Program-made: the position numbers and the translations under genes
Notes under the pieces: generated by a model
Database searches by the model: none
Seen by the model: the letters and a program-made list of their open reading frames with translations, nothing else
Told to the model about the DNA's origin: nothing
Shown: positions 53,275 to 63,535 of the stretch, piece after piece
Layout of the letters: each line of letters starts with the position of its first letter
Position numbering within the stretch: the stretch's first letter is position 1
NCBI GenBank assembly: GCA_041737835.1
Contig: JBGSQY010000021.1
Source of the DNA: Bythopirellula sp041737835
Lineage (GTDB): Bacteria; Planctomycetota; Planctomycetia; Pirellulales; Lacipirellulaceae
Length of the DNA: 64,000 nt
Direction: 5' to 3' (one strand)

Positions 53275-55758
53275 TCATTCTGCCAGGGCCGGTGTGGCCG
53301 CTTGCACGGCAATTTGCATCCGATAGAACGACCGCCAGATAAAGACCAGCGACAACAGCCCGAGGATCGCGCCGACGGCGACGCTGGTCGTCGGATTCAT
53401 CTCGATGGCCAGTTCCACGGCGAGCAAACCGAACAAAGTCGTGAATTTGATGACCGGATTGAGGGCCACCGAGGAGGTGTCCTTAAACGGATCGCCCACC
53501 GTGTCGCCCACAACCGAGGCATCGTGCAAGGGCGTCCCTTTTTCACGGAGTTCGACCTCGACGATTTTCTTGGCATTGTCCCAAGCTCCACCGGCATTGG
53601 CCATAAAAATCGCTTGGTACAAACCGAAGATCGCAATCGAGAACAAGTAACCAATAAAGAAATGGGCATTGATACAAGCGAACGAGAGCGTCATGAAAAA
53701 CAGAGCGAAGAAGATATTGAACATCCCCTTCTGGGCATAGAGTGTACAAATTTCAACGACCCGCTTGCTGTCCTCAATGGAAGCACGATCTTCGCCACCC
53801 GTGAGCTTGATGTGCTCTTTGATGAATTCCACGGCCCGGTAAGCGCCGGCACAGACGGCTTGAGTTGAGGCCCCCGTGAACCAATAGATCACAGCACCGC
53901 CCGAGATCAAACCGAGCATAAAAGGAGGATATAGCAAAGACAGTTTTTCCATATCGGTGGTCAAGCCGTTGGTCAGCACCACGATGATCGAGAAGATCAA
54001 AGTCGTGGCCCCCACAACCGCGGTGCCAATCAGCACCGGCTTGGCCGTCGCTTTGAATGTATTGCCGGCACCGTCATTTTCTTCGAGGAAGGTTTTGGCT
54101 TTCACAAAATCTGGCATGAAGCCGAAGTCTCGTTCGATTTCTTTCTCAATGCCGGGGATTTTGGTGATCGTGGAGAGTTCAAACACGCTTTGGGCATTGT
54201 CTGCAACGGGCCCGTACGAATCGACCGCGATTGTTACGGGACCCATACCCAGGAAACCAAACGCGACCAAACCGAAGGCAAACACGGCAGGGGCAATCAT
54301 CAAAACATCGAGGCCGAATGAACTCACGCCGTAGGCAATCGCCATAAGAGCCACGATCGTCAATCCCATCCAGAACGCACTGAAATTGCCCGCAGTCAAA
54401 CCAGAAAGAATGTTGAGCGAAGCGCCTCCTTGTCGGGAGGATTCCACGACTTCTTTGACGTGCAGCGAATGGGTCGAAGTAAAGATTTTTACGAGTTCCG
54501 GAATAATCGCCCCTGCGAGAGTACCGCAGGAAATGATTGTCGAAAGTTTCCACCACAGCGTGCCATCCCCCAAACCACCAATCAGCAAGAAGGACATCAC
54601 ATAAGTAACCACAACCGAAATGACCGACGTAATCCAAACAAGTTGAGTCAATGGGGCCTCGAAGTCCATGTGCGTTTCCGTCGCATATTTTGCTCGGGCC
54701 AAAGCCTGATTCACTGCGTAGGCCAAGATACTCGTGGCGATCATCATGATTCGCATCATGAAGATCCAGACTAGCAAGCGAACTTGAACTTGTGTGGCAG
54801 CGTCCGCGGCTGCGGCCACTTGTTCCTGCGTGGCGGTCGCGGCAGTGACCCCCTCGGGGTAATACAGCTGCGGCACTACAGCCAGCAAAATGAACGTGAT
54901 CAGGGCCACACCCGTCACGCCGTAAGTTTCAAAACCGTCGGCCGTGGGACCCACCGAGTCACCGGCGTTATCCCCTGTGCAGTCGGCGATCACACCGGGA
55001 TTGCGGGCATCGTCTTCGTCGATATGAAAGACGATCTTCATCAAGTCGGCCCCAATGTCGGCAATCTTCGTGAAGATACCACCCGCGATGCGAAGGGCCG
55101 CGGCACCGAGGGATTCGCCAATCGCGAAACCGATGAAGCAGGGGCCCGCATAGTCGCCGGGCACAAACAACAGAATCGCGAGCATGATCGCCAGCTCGAC
55201 GCTAATCAGCAGCGTGCCGATGCTGATGCCTGCTTGCAGGGGGATCGTGAAGGCCGGCAACGGTTTGCCTGCCAAGCAAGCAAACGCTGCACGCGAGTTG
55301 GCGTAGGTGTTGATACGAATGCCGAACCAGGCCACAAAATAACTTCCCGCGATGCCGACCAAGCTAAACAAAATAATTGTGGCGACCTTCATGGCCTCGA
55401 AATGTCGCAGCCAACCAAAATAGACCACCATGACTGCGCCGATGAACAACTCAAGCAGCAGGATGAACTTCCCTTGGGTAAAGAGATAAGTCTTACAAGT
55501 TTCGTAGATCAACTCCGAGATGTCACGCATGGATTGATGCACGGGCAAATTGCGGAGCTTGAAGAACATCGACAGTCCGAAAGACATGCCCAAGCCACAC
55601 ACCACCAAACCGCCCAACAGCCAGTGACGGCCATTGATTCCTAGAAAATCCTGAGTGGAAACGTCAGGCAGAATGAGGTCCGCTTCACCAGCGCTCGCCG
55701 TGGATGCGACCAAGCCGATCACCGCCGTCAGCAAGCAACGAACTATCGAGAGATACAT
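53275..55758 (-). CDS. hppA: Membrane-bound ion-translocating pyrophosphatase
   Basis: An 827-residue membrane pyrophosphatase that couples PPi hydrolysis to pumping of H+ or Na+. After a signal-like start (CLLTAVIGLVASTASAG) come many membrane helices and the catalytic loops: IADIGADLMKIVFHIDEDDA, DARNPGVIADCTGDNAGDSV, SSRQGGASLNILSGLTAGN and VVGDTVGDPFKDTSS near the C-terminus, all rich in Asp for Mg-PPi binding. The Ala in GLTAGNFSAF where some enzymes have Lys suggests the K+-dependent class, often Na+-pumping, but that is inference. AGGA lies 8 bases before the ATG. Confidence 0.9.
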   Translation of the reverse strand: MYLSIVRCLLTAVIGLVASTASAGEADLILPDVSTQDFLGINGRHWLLGGLVVCGLGMSFGLSMFFKLRNLPVHQSMRDISELIYETCKTYLFTQGKFILLLELFIGAVMVVYFGWLRHFEAMKVATIILFSLVGIAGSYFVAWFGIRINTYANSRAAFACLAGKPLPAFTIPLQAGISIGTLLISVELAIMLAILLFVPGDYAGPCFIGFAIGESLGAAALRIAGGIFTKIADIGADLMKIVFHIDEDDARNPGVIADCTGDNAGDSVGPTADGFETYGVTGVALITFILLAVVPQLYYPEGVTAATATQEQVAAAADAATQVQVRLLVWIFMMRIMMIATSILAYAVNQALARAKYATETHMDFEAPLTQLVWITSVISVVVTYVMSFLLIGGLGDGTLWWKLSTIISCGTLAGAIIPELVKIFTSTHSLHVKEVVESSRQGGASLNILSGLTAGNFSAFWMGLTIVALMAIAYGVSSFGLDVLMIAPAVFAFGLVAFGFLGMGPVTIAVDSYGPVADNAQSVFELSTITKIPGIEKEIERDFGFMPDFVKAKTFLEENDGAGNTFKATAKPVLIGTAVVGATTLIFSIIVVLTNGLTTDMEKLSLLYPPFMLGLISGGAVIYWFTGASTQAVCAGAYRAVEFIKEHIKLTGGEDRASIEDSKRVVEICTLYAQKGMFNIFFALFFMTLSFACINAHFFIGYLFSIAIFGLYQAIFMANAGGAWDNAKKIVEVELREKGTPLHDASVVGDTVGDPFKDTSSVALNPVIKFTTLFGLLAVELAIEMNPTTSVAVGAILGLLSLVFIWRSFYRMQIAVQAATPALAE

Positions 55759-56060
55759 TGAGAATCCTGAAAAAGAATATGTCTAGTTGGCCAAAGCTGG
55801 GGTGGAACGATTAGCCGAATCACGCTCGATGCGTCGCGATCCAACGTCCCCCTCCTGAACGTTCCGAGCTATCCAAAAATAGAATACGCAACTCCCCAGA
55901 ACCGCTCGGATAGCCAGGAATTTGACGATTTTGAACCGAACGATTCAAAGAAGAACCGGCCACGACGGTACAGCTTGCAAGAATGTAATCCTAAGCAAGA
56001 GCGAAGTTTAGATCGACTGACCCGGACAGTCAACCGGAAGCCCTCGTGGAAAAATACAGT
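55759..56060. other. Intergenic region, nothing recognised
   Basis: About 300 bases between two minus-strand genes. No gene, hairpin or RNA is recognised. Confidence 0.4.
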
Positions 56061-57080
56061 TCAACGTGGGACTGAGGCCGTGTTCAAGAGTCGCGACAGA
56101 TCGTCGAACCAGCATTCCAGCAAAGTCGCTTGGTTGGCATTGCGGTCCAGCTCTTCCTCGGCCAGGACACAGCGGTCCAAAGCAGCGAGTAAGCGTGAAT
56201 CCGATGCGCGATTCGTTGAAACGGGGGCTTTGGCCGCCGTCAACTGATCTCGCAGATGTTCAATCACCAAGTCAAAGGTCGCCCTTAGCCGCTGCCGCTT
56301 GGCCTCGGATTCGGTGCCTGCCTCACTGACGAAATCGTTAACCATCGAAACAAAGCGCACACTATTGAGTCCAGGCTGGGAAAAATGTTTAACCAGCCGC
56401 TGGCGAAAGTCGCCAAGGTTCATGGCAAGCATCTCGGTGGCTCTTTGCAAACTACCGCCAGATTGTGCCGCCAGATCCCTAGCCTGGGATTCGTTCTCTA
56501 CGATGGCCTGCTCCAGGAGCAACTGGCTAACCACTTCTTGTGGCAAGGGCTCGAACCGAACGATCTGGGTCCTCGAGAGAATCGTGGGAAGTTGCCGGCT
56601 CCGATTCGTGCCGATCAGAATCAGCAGCGCCCCCCGCGGGGGTTCTTCCAGGGTCTTGAGCAGGCAATTGGCACTCTCAGTCTTCAGGCCGTCGGCATCG
56701 TCGATGATCGCCACCCTACGGCGACCCATCATCGGCCGCAGTGAGATGTTATGGCACAAGCCGACTTGGTTGCGGTGCTCACGATCACCCAAGAAGAGTT
56801 CGAGCGGCAGCCACCGCTTTCCCGCAGGTAACCCAACAACGTCGATATCGGGATGCGTTCCGGCGTCCATGAGCCGGCAGGAGTCGCAATGTCCACAGGG
56901 CAAGAGGTCCGTTTCGTTTGCATTCGTGCAGAGCAGTGACTTGGCCAACTTGAGAGCAAACGTGCGTTTGCCGATCCCAGCAGGGCCGAGGAACAAATAA
57001 CTCGACGCGAGCCGCCCACTAGCCAAGTTGCCACGAAATTGTTCCACAACCGCGTCATGTCCTTGAATTCCCTGCCACAT
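56061..57080 (-). CDS. holB: DNA polymerase III delta' subunit
   Basis: A 339-residue clamp-loader subunit that helps place the beta sliding clamp on DNA. The AAA+ core has Walker A GPAGIGKRTF, the zinc module CGHCDSC (with a preceding LLC), VAIIDDADGLKTESANCLLKTLEEPP for the Walker B and DEAD-like region, and the arginine-finger loop SRTQIVRFEPL. A C-terminal collar domain follows. The ATG at 57080 is used rather than TTG 57098. Stands alone, as is common in planctomycetes. Confidence 0.9.
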   Translation of the reverse strand: MWQGIQGHDAVVEQFRGNLASGRLASSYLFLGPAGIGKRTFALKLAKSLLCTNANETDLLPCGHCDSCRLMDAGTHPDIDVVGLPAGKRWLPLELFLGDREHRNQVGLCHNISLRPMMGRRRVAIIDDADGLKTESANCLLKTLEEPPRGALLILIGTNRSRQLPTILSRTQIVRFEPLPQEVVSQLLLEQAIVENESQARDLAAQSGGSLQRATEMLAMNLGDFRQRLVKHFSQPGLNSVRFVSMVNDFVSEAGTESEAKRQRLRATFDLVIEHLRDQLTAAKAPVSTNRASDSRLLAALDRCVLAEEELDRNANQATLLECWFDDLSRLLNTASVPR

Positions 57081-57196
57081 GGGATTTGATGCTAACAATT
57101 AGACAAATCACCTGACAAGCCGACTCCTATGATTAAGTCGAATTACAGACTTGCGGAAGAAGCCGTCTAGGATTGATCGAGAGGACTTTGCTATTC

Positions 57197-58636
57197 ATGT
57201 CGGGCCCACCATCCGCAAATCGCCGCTTCGTGTGTGATGGCTGCCAAGCCGTTTTGCCTTACGATCCTGCTCAGGCGGGCAAGCCATGCCGCTGTGGAAA
57301 ATGCGGAAAATCGCTGTTGATTCCCAATTTGGATGAGCAAAATGACAAACCGAGTCAGCCCGAGCCACCTAAATTTGTCGAATTATGGTGCCGGGTTTGC
57401 GACACACGTCTTGTCGCCAAGAGCGAAGATAGCGGCAAAAAAGCCAAGTGCACCGATTGCGGCGCCGTGAATGTTATTCCCACTCCCAGAAAACCCGAGG
57501 CCCCGCGTGTCCCAGCGGCCATGCAAGGACCGCAGTACGACGTGTGGGAAGTCGACAAAGCCCCTGAACCTGAAAAGCAACGAGTCGCACAACCCAAGCT
57601 GTTCCCCATCTACTGCCGGGTTTGCGGCACTTTGATGTATGCCGAACTCAAGCATGTGGGTGGCAAACTTAAGTGCCCCGATTGTGGCGCACTCACTGCG
57701 GTCAAAGAACCGCCCAAAGAAGTCGAGAAAAAGTCGCCACTTGTTCCCGACGGCGAAGAGTACAAGCTCTCTGCCCCTCCGCCGACCCGACAGAAAGTCG
57801 TTCCCGAGTATATCGAGCGAATTAAGCAGGAAGGACAGGTGGCAGTTGCCAAGGAAGCCGAAAAGCTTGCCGCAGAACGTCCCAAAATGCCGCCCTTACC
57901 AACGCTCAACGGTGTCTTGTCGATGCTCGTGAGAGAACCGGTGATCACGTGGTGGGTCGGATTATCGGTGGGTGGGACAGTGGTTGCTTGGTTGCTCATT
58001 AACTCGATTCCTACAGCCAGCGCAAGCGGCTTTGCTCAAATGTTCGCCTTAATGTGTCGAATCTTCGGCTTCTTGACGGGGCTGATGTGGTATGGCCCGA
58101 CCGCGGCCATTCTCTGTGCGATTGTGGCCGAGAGTTCTGAGGGACATACCAAACTATACGCTTCACCCAGCCCCCGCTTCTTTGAATGTCTGATGGAGAT
58201 GCTGCATATCGGCACCACACTCTCGTTGAGCTGTATCCCTGGGTTTGCGGTTATGAAATTTGTTCCTTGGGAATATTCATTTGCCGTCGGGGGCGGCAGC
58301 TTCTTGATCTTCTTTCCCGTACTGTTGCTTTCAACGTTTCATCAAAACACACCGATGGGGATCTTTTCTCTCCGAGTATGGGGAAGCCTCGTGCTGCGGC
58401 CTGCCCATTGGTTATTGTTCTATGTCGAGTCGGCAATCATCCTCGCGATTGGGATTGCAGCTTCCATGGCCATTCTCGTGATGGCTCGTGAGTGGCTGTT
58501 GGGAATTGTTCCCGTGGCACTCGCTACCGCATTTGTGTATTGCCGGGTGCTGGGACGGTTTGCTTGGTGGCTTGCGGAGTCACTACCCGTTAAGGAGAAA
58601 CCAGAAATCGAGCCGCGTTACAAACGCTTTGCTTAA
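57197..58636 (+). CDS. Multi-zinc-ribbon membrane protein
   Basis: A 479-residue protein. The N-terminal ~180 residues hold three zinc ribbons: FVCDGCQAVL with CRCGKCGKS, LWCRVCDTRL with AKCTDCGAV, and IYCRVCGTLM with LKCPDCGAL. A linker leads to a membrane domain with about six helices (residues ~250-460). The zinc ribbons face the cytoplasm if the first helix is an ordinary stop-transfer. No enzymatic motif is seen in the membrane part. Such proteins are frequent but uncharacterised in planctomycetes. Its stop lies two bases from that of the convergent purQ. Confidence 0.75.
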   Translation: MSGPPSANRRFVCDGCQAVLPYDPAQAGKPCRCGKCGKSLLIPNLDEQNDKPSQPEPPKFVELWCRVCDTRLVAKSEDSGKKAKCTDCGAVNVIPTPRKPEAPRVPAAMQGPQYDVWEVDKAPEPEKQRVAQPKLFPIYCRVCGTLMYAELKHVGGKLKCPDCGALTAVKEPPKEVEKKSPLVPDGEEYKLSAPPPTRQKVVPEYIERIKQEGQVAVAKEAEKLAAERPKMPPLPTLNGVLSMLVREPVITWWVGLSVGGTVVAWLLINSIPTASASGFAQMFALMCRIFGFLTGLMWYGPTAAILCAIVAESSEGHTKLYASPSPRFFECLMEMLHIGTTLSLSCIPGFAVMKFVPWEYSFAVGGGSFLIFFPVLLLSTFHQNTPMGIFSLRVWGSLVLRPAHWLLFYVESAIILAIGIAASMAILVMAREWLLGIVPVALATAFVYCRVLGRFAWWLAESLPVKEKPEIEPRYKRFA

Positions 58637-58638
58637 AT

Positions 58639-59403
58639 TCAAGAAAAGTACCTTACGGCATTACGGAACATGGCGAGCCCTTGTCCTTCACCGCGTTCAC
58701 TAAGCCTCGTCCACTGGGGATGCTGCGTGAAATCGACAAAACGCTCGGGGTGCGGCATCAAGCCAAAGACTCGTCCCGTCGAGTCGCACATGCCCGCCAC
58801 GTCGGCCGCGGCACCGTTGGGATTATAGGGCGAAGGCATCTCGCCAGTGTCCGCATAACGCAAAACTAGCTGGCCATTCTCTTCAAAGCGGTTGAGCCAC
58901 TCGTCGTCACGAACCACGAACTTTCCTTCGGCGTGAGCAATCGGCAGGACAAGGGAGCTGATTCCTTGTAGAAACACACAGTGATCACCGGAGGTTTGTA
59001 AGCTAACCCAGCGGTCGATGAATTTTCCCGAATCATTCCAAGTTAGTGATGCTGCCGGTCCCTGTGAATCGTCCGTATCGAGCAGGCCTGATTTGATGAG
59101 AACTTGAAATCCATTGCAGATACCTAAGATGAGCTTACCCTCTTCGCGAAACTCTCGCATCGCGTCGGCCAAGTGATGGCGAATCTGGTTGCCATAGATC
59201 CGACCGGCAGCAACGTCGTCGCCATAGCTAAACCCGCCCGGCAGACAAAGGATTTGGTATTCGGTAGCTAACTCGGGAGATTCGAGCAAACGATTGAGAT
59301 GAAATACTTCGGGCAGTCCGCCGGCCAATTGAAAAGCGTGCGCGGTCTCCACGTCGCAATTCGTGCCGGGTGCTCGCAAAATCATAATGCGGGGTTGTGT
59401 CAT
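58639..59403 (-). CDS. purQ: Phosphoribosylformylglycinamidine synthase, glutaminase subunit
   Basis: A 254-residue class I glutamine amidotransferase supplying ammonia to PurL in the fourth step of purine synthesis. ILRAPGTNCD opens the domain, the nucleophile Cys is in LGICNGFQVL, and the His/Glu pair is in LMPHPERFVD. It follows purL by seven bases, as part of the tyrA-purL-purQ unit. Confidence 0.95.
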   Translation of the reverse strand: MTQPRIMILRAPGTNCDVETAHAFQLAGGLPEVFHLNRLLESPELATEYQILCLPGGFSYGDDVAAGRIYGNQIRHHLADAMREFREEGKLILGICNGFQVLIKSGLLDTDDSQGPAASLTWNDSGKFIDRWVSLQTSGDHCVFLQGISSLVLPIAHAEGKFVVRDDEWLNRFEENGQLVLRYADTGEMPSPYNPNGAAADVAGMCDSTGRVFGLMPHPERFVDFTQHPQWTRLSERGEGQGLAMFRNAVRYFS

Positions 59404-59410
59404 ATCGTTC

Positions 59411-62335
59411 TTACCAGGCGAGCGGTTCTTTCCAAGCGGCTTTCAACGCGGATAGTTCGGTATTGATCCATGAAGTGCCACTGGGTTGGTCAACAATTTC
59501 CAACCGTTGCTCTGCTTGAGTGCGACCAATGCAAGCGTGTGGGACGTTGCTCAAAGCAGCTTCAAACGCCGCGGACTGATCAGGTCGAACTTCGCAGAGA
59601 AAACGGGTGTTGGACTCACTGAATAGCAATTTTACGGGTGACAAAGTTTCATGCGTAGGAATTTTATCTAATACGATCTCAGCTCCGATGTCACCTGCAA
59701 AGCATATTTCGGCGGCGGCAACAGCAAGACCCCCTTCGCTCAAATCGTGGCAGGATCGTACAACACCCTGAGAAATCGCTTGATGCAACGCCGCGAACGT
59801 TTGCTTGGCCATAATGGGATCGACTTGCGGAACTTGGCCGCCTTTCAAGTCGTGGATCAAAGCGAAGTGCGAACCGCCAAGCTCATCTTTTGTCGTGCCA
59901 ACCAGATACAGCAAGCTGTCTGTGTGCTTAAGATCCATCGTAACGGCAAGCGACACATCAGCGATTTGCCCCATTGCACTGATCAACAACGAGGGGGGTA
60001 TGGCAATCGTCTGTTTGTTGCCGGACTCATCAAAGTAACTGAACTCATTGTTCAGGCTGTCTTTGCCGCTGATAAATGGCGTTTCCAGAACAAGTGATAA
60101 ATCGTGGCAGGCAAGGGCCGCGCGAACCAGAGAGCCCAGCGTCTCGCTCTTTTCACAGTCGCCCCAACAGAAATTGTCGAGGAGCGCAATCCGCGAAGGA
60201 TCAGCACCGACGGCCACGCAATTACGCATCGCTTCGTCGATGGCACTGGTGGCCATGTGATAGGTATCGAGATCCCCATAGCGAGGATTCATACCACAAG
60301 AAATGACCACTCCACGACGTGAAGACAGTACAGGGCGAACAATCGCCGCATCACCAGGACCATCGAGCTGCGTGCCGACAAGCGGTTTGACTACACTGCC
60401 GCCTTGCACTTCATGATCATACTGGCGGATGATCCATTCCTTGCTGGCGACGTTGTAGCTGCCCAAAATGCGGTAAAGATCGTTCGTAAGATTGTTGCCT
60501 AATTTTGGCAGTTCTATATCTTGAACTGCTTGAGGCGAAAAATTGGCTGAGCGAATCACGGGGGGACGGCCTTTGTGCAACAGGTCCATTTCCAAGTCGC
60601 CGACGACGTGCTCACCATATTTCAATAGCAAGCGTCCCGTTGGAGCAAACTTGCCGATGACCGTGGCCTCGACTCCTTCTGCCTCGCAGAGGGCGTGAAA
60701 TTCATCCCAGGATTGTGGAGGTACACTGAGAACCATGCGTTCCTGGGCTTCGGAAATCCAAATCTCGGTGTAGGATAGGCCAGCGTATTTCACTGGTGCG
60801 CGGTCAAGCCAAACTTCTGCTCCGATTTCCTCGCCCATTTCGCCGACGGCACTGCTGAATCCACCCGCGCCACAATCCGTTATGGCTGTGTACAGACCAC
60901 GGTCCCGAATGGCCAGCAGAACATCGAGGACTTTCTTCTCTTCAACAGCGTTGCCGATTTGAACGGCTCCACCGGAAAGCGATTCACTTTCGTGCGTAAG
61001 CTCCGCACTGGAAAACGTGGCACCATGGATGCCATCTCGGCCCGTGCGACCACCAACGCTCACGATCAAATCATTGGGCTGTACCTGCTTGAACGATTTG
61101 TCGACGGGGATCAGTCCAACGTTGCCGCAATAGACAAGGGGATTGCCGAGATAACGAGGATCGAAATAGACGGCTCCGTTGATCGTGGGAATGCCCATGC
61201 GGTTGCCATAATCGCGAACCCCACTGACGACCCCACGCATCACTTGTCTGGGATTGAGCACACCGGGCGGGAGTTCGTTGCTAGGGGTGTCGGGAGGTGC
61301 GAAGCAAAACACGTCGGTGTTACAAATCGGCTTGGCCCCCATGCCGGTGCCAATCGTATCGCGGATCACACCACCAATGCCGGTGTTTGCGCCACCGTAG
61401 GGCTCCAGCGCCGATGGATGATTATGCGTTTCCACCTTGAAGCAGATGTTAAATTCATCGGTGAAGCGTACGATCCCCGCATTGTCGCGGAAGACGCTAA
61501 CACACCAATCGTTGTTGCCCCAACGCTCTCGTAGCTCAGTAGTCGCTGCGAAGATGGTTTCTTTGAGCATATTGTTGAACTGCCGTTCACCCTTCTCATC
61601 GCGGTAGGCAATACGTCCTGCCAACGTCTTGTGGCTGCAATGCTCACTCCACGTTTGAGCGAGAGTCTCCAATTCAATATCAGTCGGTTCGCGGCCCAGT
61701 TCGGCGAAGTACTTTTGGATCGTCTGCATTTCCGCGAGTTGCAGATAAAGCTGTCCCTCGCGGCTGAGCCGCATCAACCCCGCCTCATCCAAGTCCTTGA
61801 GTGCTACGTTTTGCAGAAGAAATTGATATTCGCTGCCCAGTTGTAATCGGTCAAAAGGGAGGGGGCCGATGGCAGTTTGCTCGATGGCGTCGTTGGCCAG
61901 AATTCGGTTGCTAATCTCCGAGAGTTGTTCCTGCTCGGCACCGGCGATCCAATATTTTCTGAGAGTTCGCAACGCGGTGACCGAAAAGCCGAAGTCCCGT
62001 ACCGCTGCCTCGGCACTTTGAGCAACAGGATCCATGACGCCCGGTTTTAAAAGCACCTGCAATAAGGTTGCACCGTTATCTTGAGGCGGAGCAACCAGAT
62101 TTATATCTCCAACCTTGGCCACGACCGGACGTTCTACCGTGCCGTCGGCAAAAAGCTCGCTAGCCAGCCGCGAAACTTGTGCGGCATCTAGGGAATCGCT
62201 TTCCAGCAGAAATCCCCGCGCTGAGTGAATGGATAAATTGTGGCCAATTCCCATCTCAGCAGCCACACCAGCCACGCGCCGCGCTTCGTGGTCTTGGAGC
62301 CCGGGTAAGGGGTGGATGTCAATTTCCCAGAGCAT
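59411..62335 (-). CDS. purL: Phosphoribosylformylglycinamidine synthase, large subunit
   Basis: A 974-residue FGAM synthetase that uses ATP to convert FGAR to FGAM. The catalytic body carries TLAQTWSEHCSHKT (about residues 235-250), NHPSALEPYGGANTGIGGVI, GGRTGRDGIHGATFSS and the second half with VVISCGMNPRYGDL and HDLSEGGLAVA. The N-terminal ~200 residues resemble PurS duplicated and fused (ALRTLRKYWI), which makes it longer than the ~740-residue stand-alone PurL but shorter than the ~1300-residue PurL that also carries the glutaminase. PurQ is therefore separate next door. It overlaps the end of tyrA by 17 bases. Confidence 0.95.
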   Translation of the reverse strand: MLWEIDIHPLPGLQDHEARRVAGVAAEMGIGHNLSIHSARGFLLESDSLDAAQVSRLASELFADGTVERPVVAKVGDINLVAPPQDNGATLLQVLLKPGVMDPVAQSAEAAVRDFGFSVTALRTLRKYWIAGAEQEQLSEISNRILANDAIEQTAIGPLPFDRLQLGSEYQFLLQNVALKDLDEAGLMRLSREGQLYLQLAEMQTIQKYFAELGREPTDIELETLAQTWSEHCSHKTLAGRIAYRDEKGERQFNNMLKETIFAATTELRERWGNNDWCVSVFRDNAGIVRFTDEFNICFKVETHNHPSALEPYGGANTGIGGVIRDTIGTGMGAKPICNTDVFCFAPPDTPSNELPPGVLNPRQVMRGVVSGVRDYGNRMGIPTINGAVYFDPRYLGNPLVYCGNVGLIPVDKSFKQVQPNDLIVSVGGRTGRDGIHGATFSSAELTHESESLSGGAVQIGNAVEEKKVLDVLLAIRDRGLYTAITDCGAGGFSSAVGEMGEEIGAEVWLDRAPVKYAGLSYTEIWISEAQERMVLSVPPQSWDEFHALCEAEGVEATVIGKFAPTGRLLLKYGEHVVGDLEMDLLHKGRPPVIRSANFSPQAVQDIELPKLGNNLTNDLYRILGSYNVASKEWIIRQYDHEVQGGSVVKPLVGTQLDGPGDAAIVRPVLSSRRGVVISCGMNPRYGDLDTYHMATSAIDEAMRNCVAVGADPSRIALLDNFCWGDCEKSETLGSLVRAALACHDLSLVLETPFISGKDSLNNEFSYFDESGNKQTIAIPPSLLISAMGQIADVSLAVTMDLKHTDSLLYLVGTTKDELGGSHFALIHDLKGGQVPQVDPIMAKQTFAALHQAISQGVVRSCHDLSEGGLAVAAAEICFAGDIGAEIVLDKIPTHETLSPVKLLFSESNTRFLCEVRPDQSAAFEAALSNVPHACIGRTQAEQRLEIVDQPSGTSWINTELSALKAAWKEPLAW

Positions 62336-63167
62336 CTCGAATCTGTTTCGCTTGTTGGAGGGTGTCTTGGAGTTGCGACCAGTCGCTCATTGCCATTTCG
62401 GCTCGCATTTCTTGAAGCTGGGCTACCAGCTGGTCAAGTGCGGGTAGCATAGCGGCTTTGTTCTGGCTAAATATCTGCGTCCACAAAGCGGCATCGCCAG
62501 CGGCGACTCGGGTCGTGTCGGACCAACCAGTGGCCGCCAGCGGCAGGTATTCTTGCGGTGTGCACTTGGCCAAAGCCGAGGCAACCAAATGCGGTAAGTG
62601 GCTGGTACTTGCCAGGGCTTGGTCATGTTCTTCGGGCGACATGACATGGACCATAGCTCCCAAAGATTGCCAGAAATCCCGCGCAATTTCTAGGACCTCT
62701 TCGGAAGTCGTGGAAGTTGGCGTCACAACGACAGTTTTTCCTTCGAATAAGTCTTGACGCGCGTGTTCGGGGCCTGCACGGTGATCACCCGCCAGGGGGT
62801 GACTGCCGACAAAACGGTGGGCTGACGGGTCGAGCCGGGCGTCAACATCATGGCAAATGAGCCCTTTGGTGCTTCCCGCATCGGTAATCAACTTGGCATT
62901 AGGAGCCGCTTGAGCGATCCGACAAACCGTGTCCGCAATAAGATTGACCGGTGTCGCGACCACGACGAAATCGGCATTGGCCACTCCGGCAGCGAGATCC
63001 GTTGTTGACCGGTCAATCGCTCCAATGGCCAACGCCTTATCGAGGGTGCCCTGATTTCGACCGATTCCTGTAACATTTGCTGCCAGCCCGCGCTTACGTA
63101 GAGCAAGGCCAATCGATCCACCGATCAGGCCGACTCCGACAATCGCTACATTCGTGGAGTTGGGCAT
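62319..63167 (-). CDS. tyrA: Prephenate dehydrogenase
   Basis: A 282-residue NAD(P)-dependent dehydrogenase of tyrosine synthesis. The Rossmann motif is VGVGLIGGSIGLALRKRG at residues ~7-24; VVVATPVNLI, ITDAGSTKG and the catalytic histidine in FVGSHPLAGDHRAG follow. No chorismate-mutase or ACT domain is attached. The ATG at 63167 places the Rossmann motif at the usual distance from the N-terminus; a longer frame from 63389 has no coding character upstream. First gene of an overlapping operon with purL and purQ. Confidence 0.92.
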   Translation of the reverse strand: MPNSTNVAIVGVGLIGGSIGLALRKRGLAANVTGIGRNQGTLDKALAIGAIDRSTTDLAAGVANADFVVVATPVNLIADTVCRIAQAAPNAKLITDAGSTKGLICHDVDARLDPSAHRFVGSHPLAGDHRAGPEHARQDLFEGKTVVVTPTSTTSEEVLEIARDFWQSLGAMVHVMSPEEHDQALASTSHLPHLVASALAKCTPQEYLPLAATGWSDTTRVAAGDAALWTQIFSQNKAAMLPALDQLVAQLQEMRAEMAMSDWSQLQDTLQQAKQIRDALGN

Positions 63168-63535
63168 GCGAACGTGGGTGGGATGGCTGGTTTGGCCCGG
63201 CTGGGCTTCGTAGAAACTGTTATGCTCAGGCCAGAATCGGCTTTCGGCTGACCAATGGGGGCATTCTAGCAAAGCACGCGAAGATTGCAGGGGGGCAGAC
63301 ACGGCCGAAAAAATGCCGCGTGACCTTGGCCGAACGGTACGGCCCTTGCAATCGGTAGATCCTACGGTGTGGGCAAAAGTTCGCCTCAAGGAACTGCTCT
63401 ACCCAAAAGGGGTTAAAAAAGCAAAAAATTATGGTTTTGATTAAATCATTTCTTCGCTCTTACGTAATTACTGCGGTAAACTACCCTACGCCTTACAATA
63501 ATTTGGTACTGCTTGCTAGCAGGGAAAGTTTTCAA
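63168..63535. other. Divergent intergenic region, AT-rich right half
   Basis: About 370 bases between divergent genes. The section 63410-63500 is much richer in A and T than neighbouring DNA and may hold the promoter of the DUF1573 gene, but no clear -35/-10 pair is seen. Confidence 0.35.

Noticed and set aside
54784..55644. 286-codon frame on the plus strand
   Set aside because: Entirely antisense to the pyrophosphatase gene; His/Asp/Gln-rich composition reflects the complement of membrane-helix codons.
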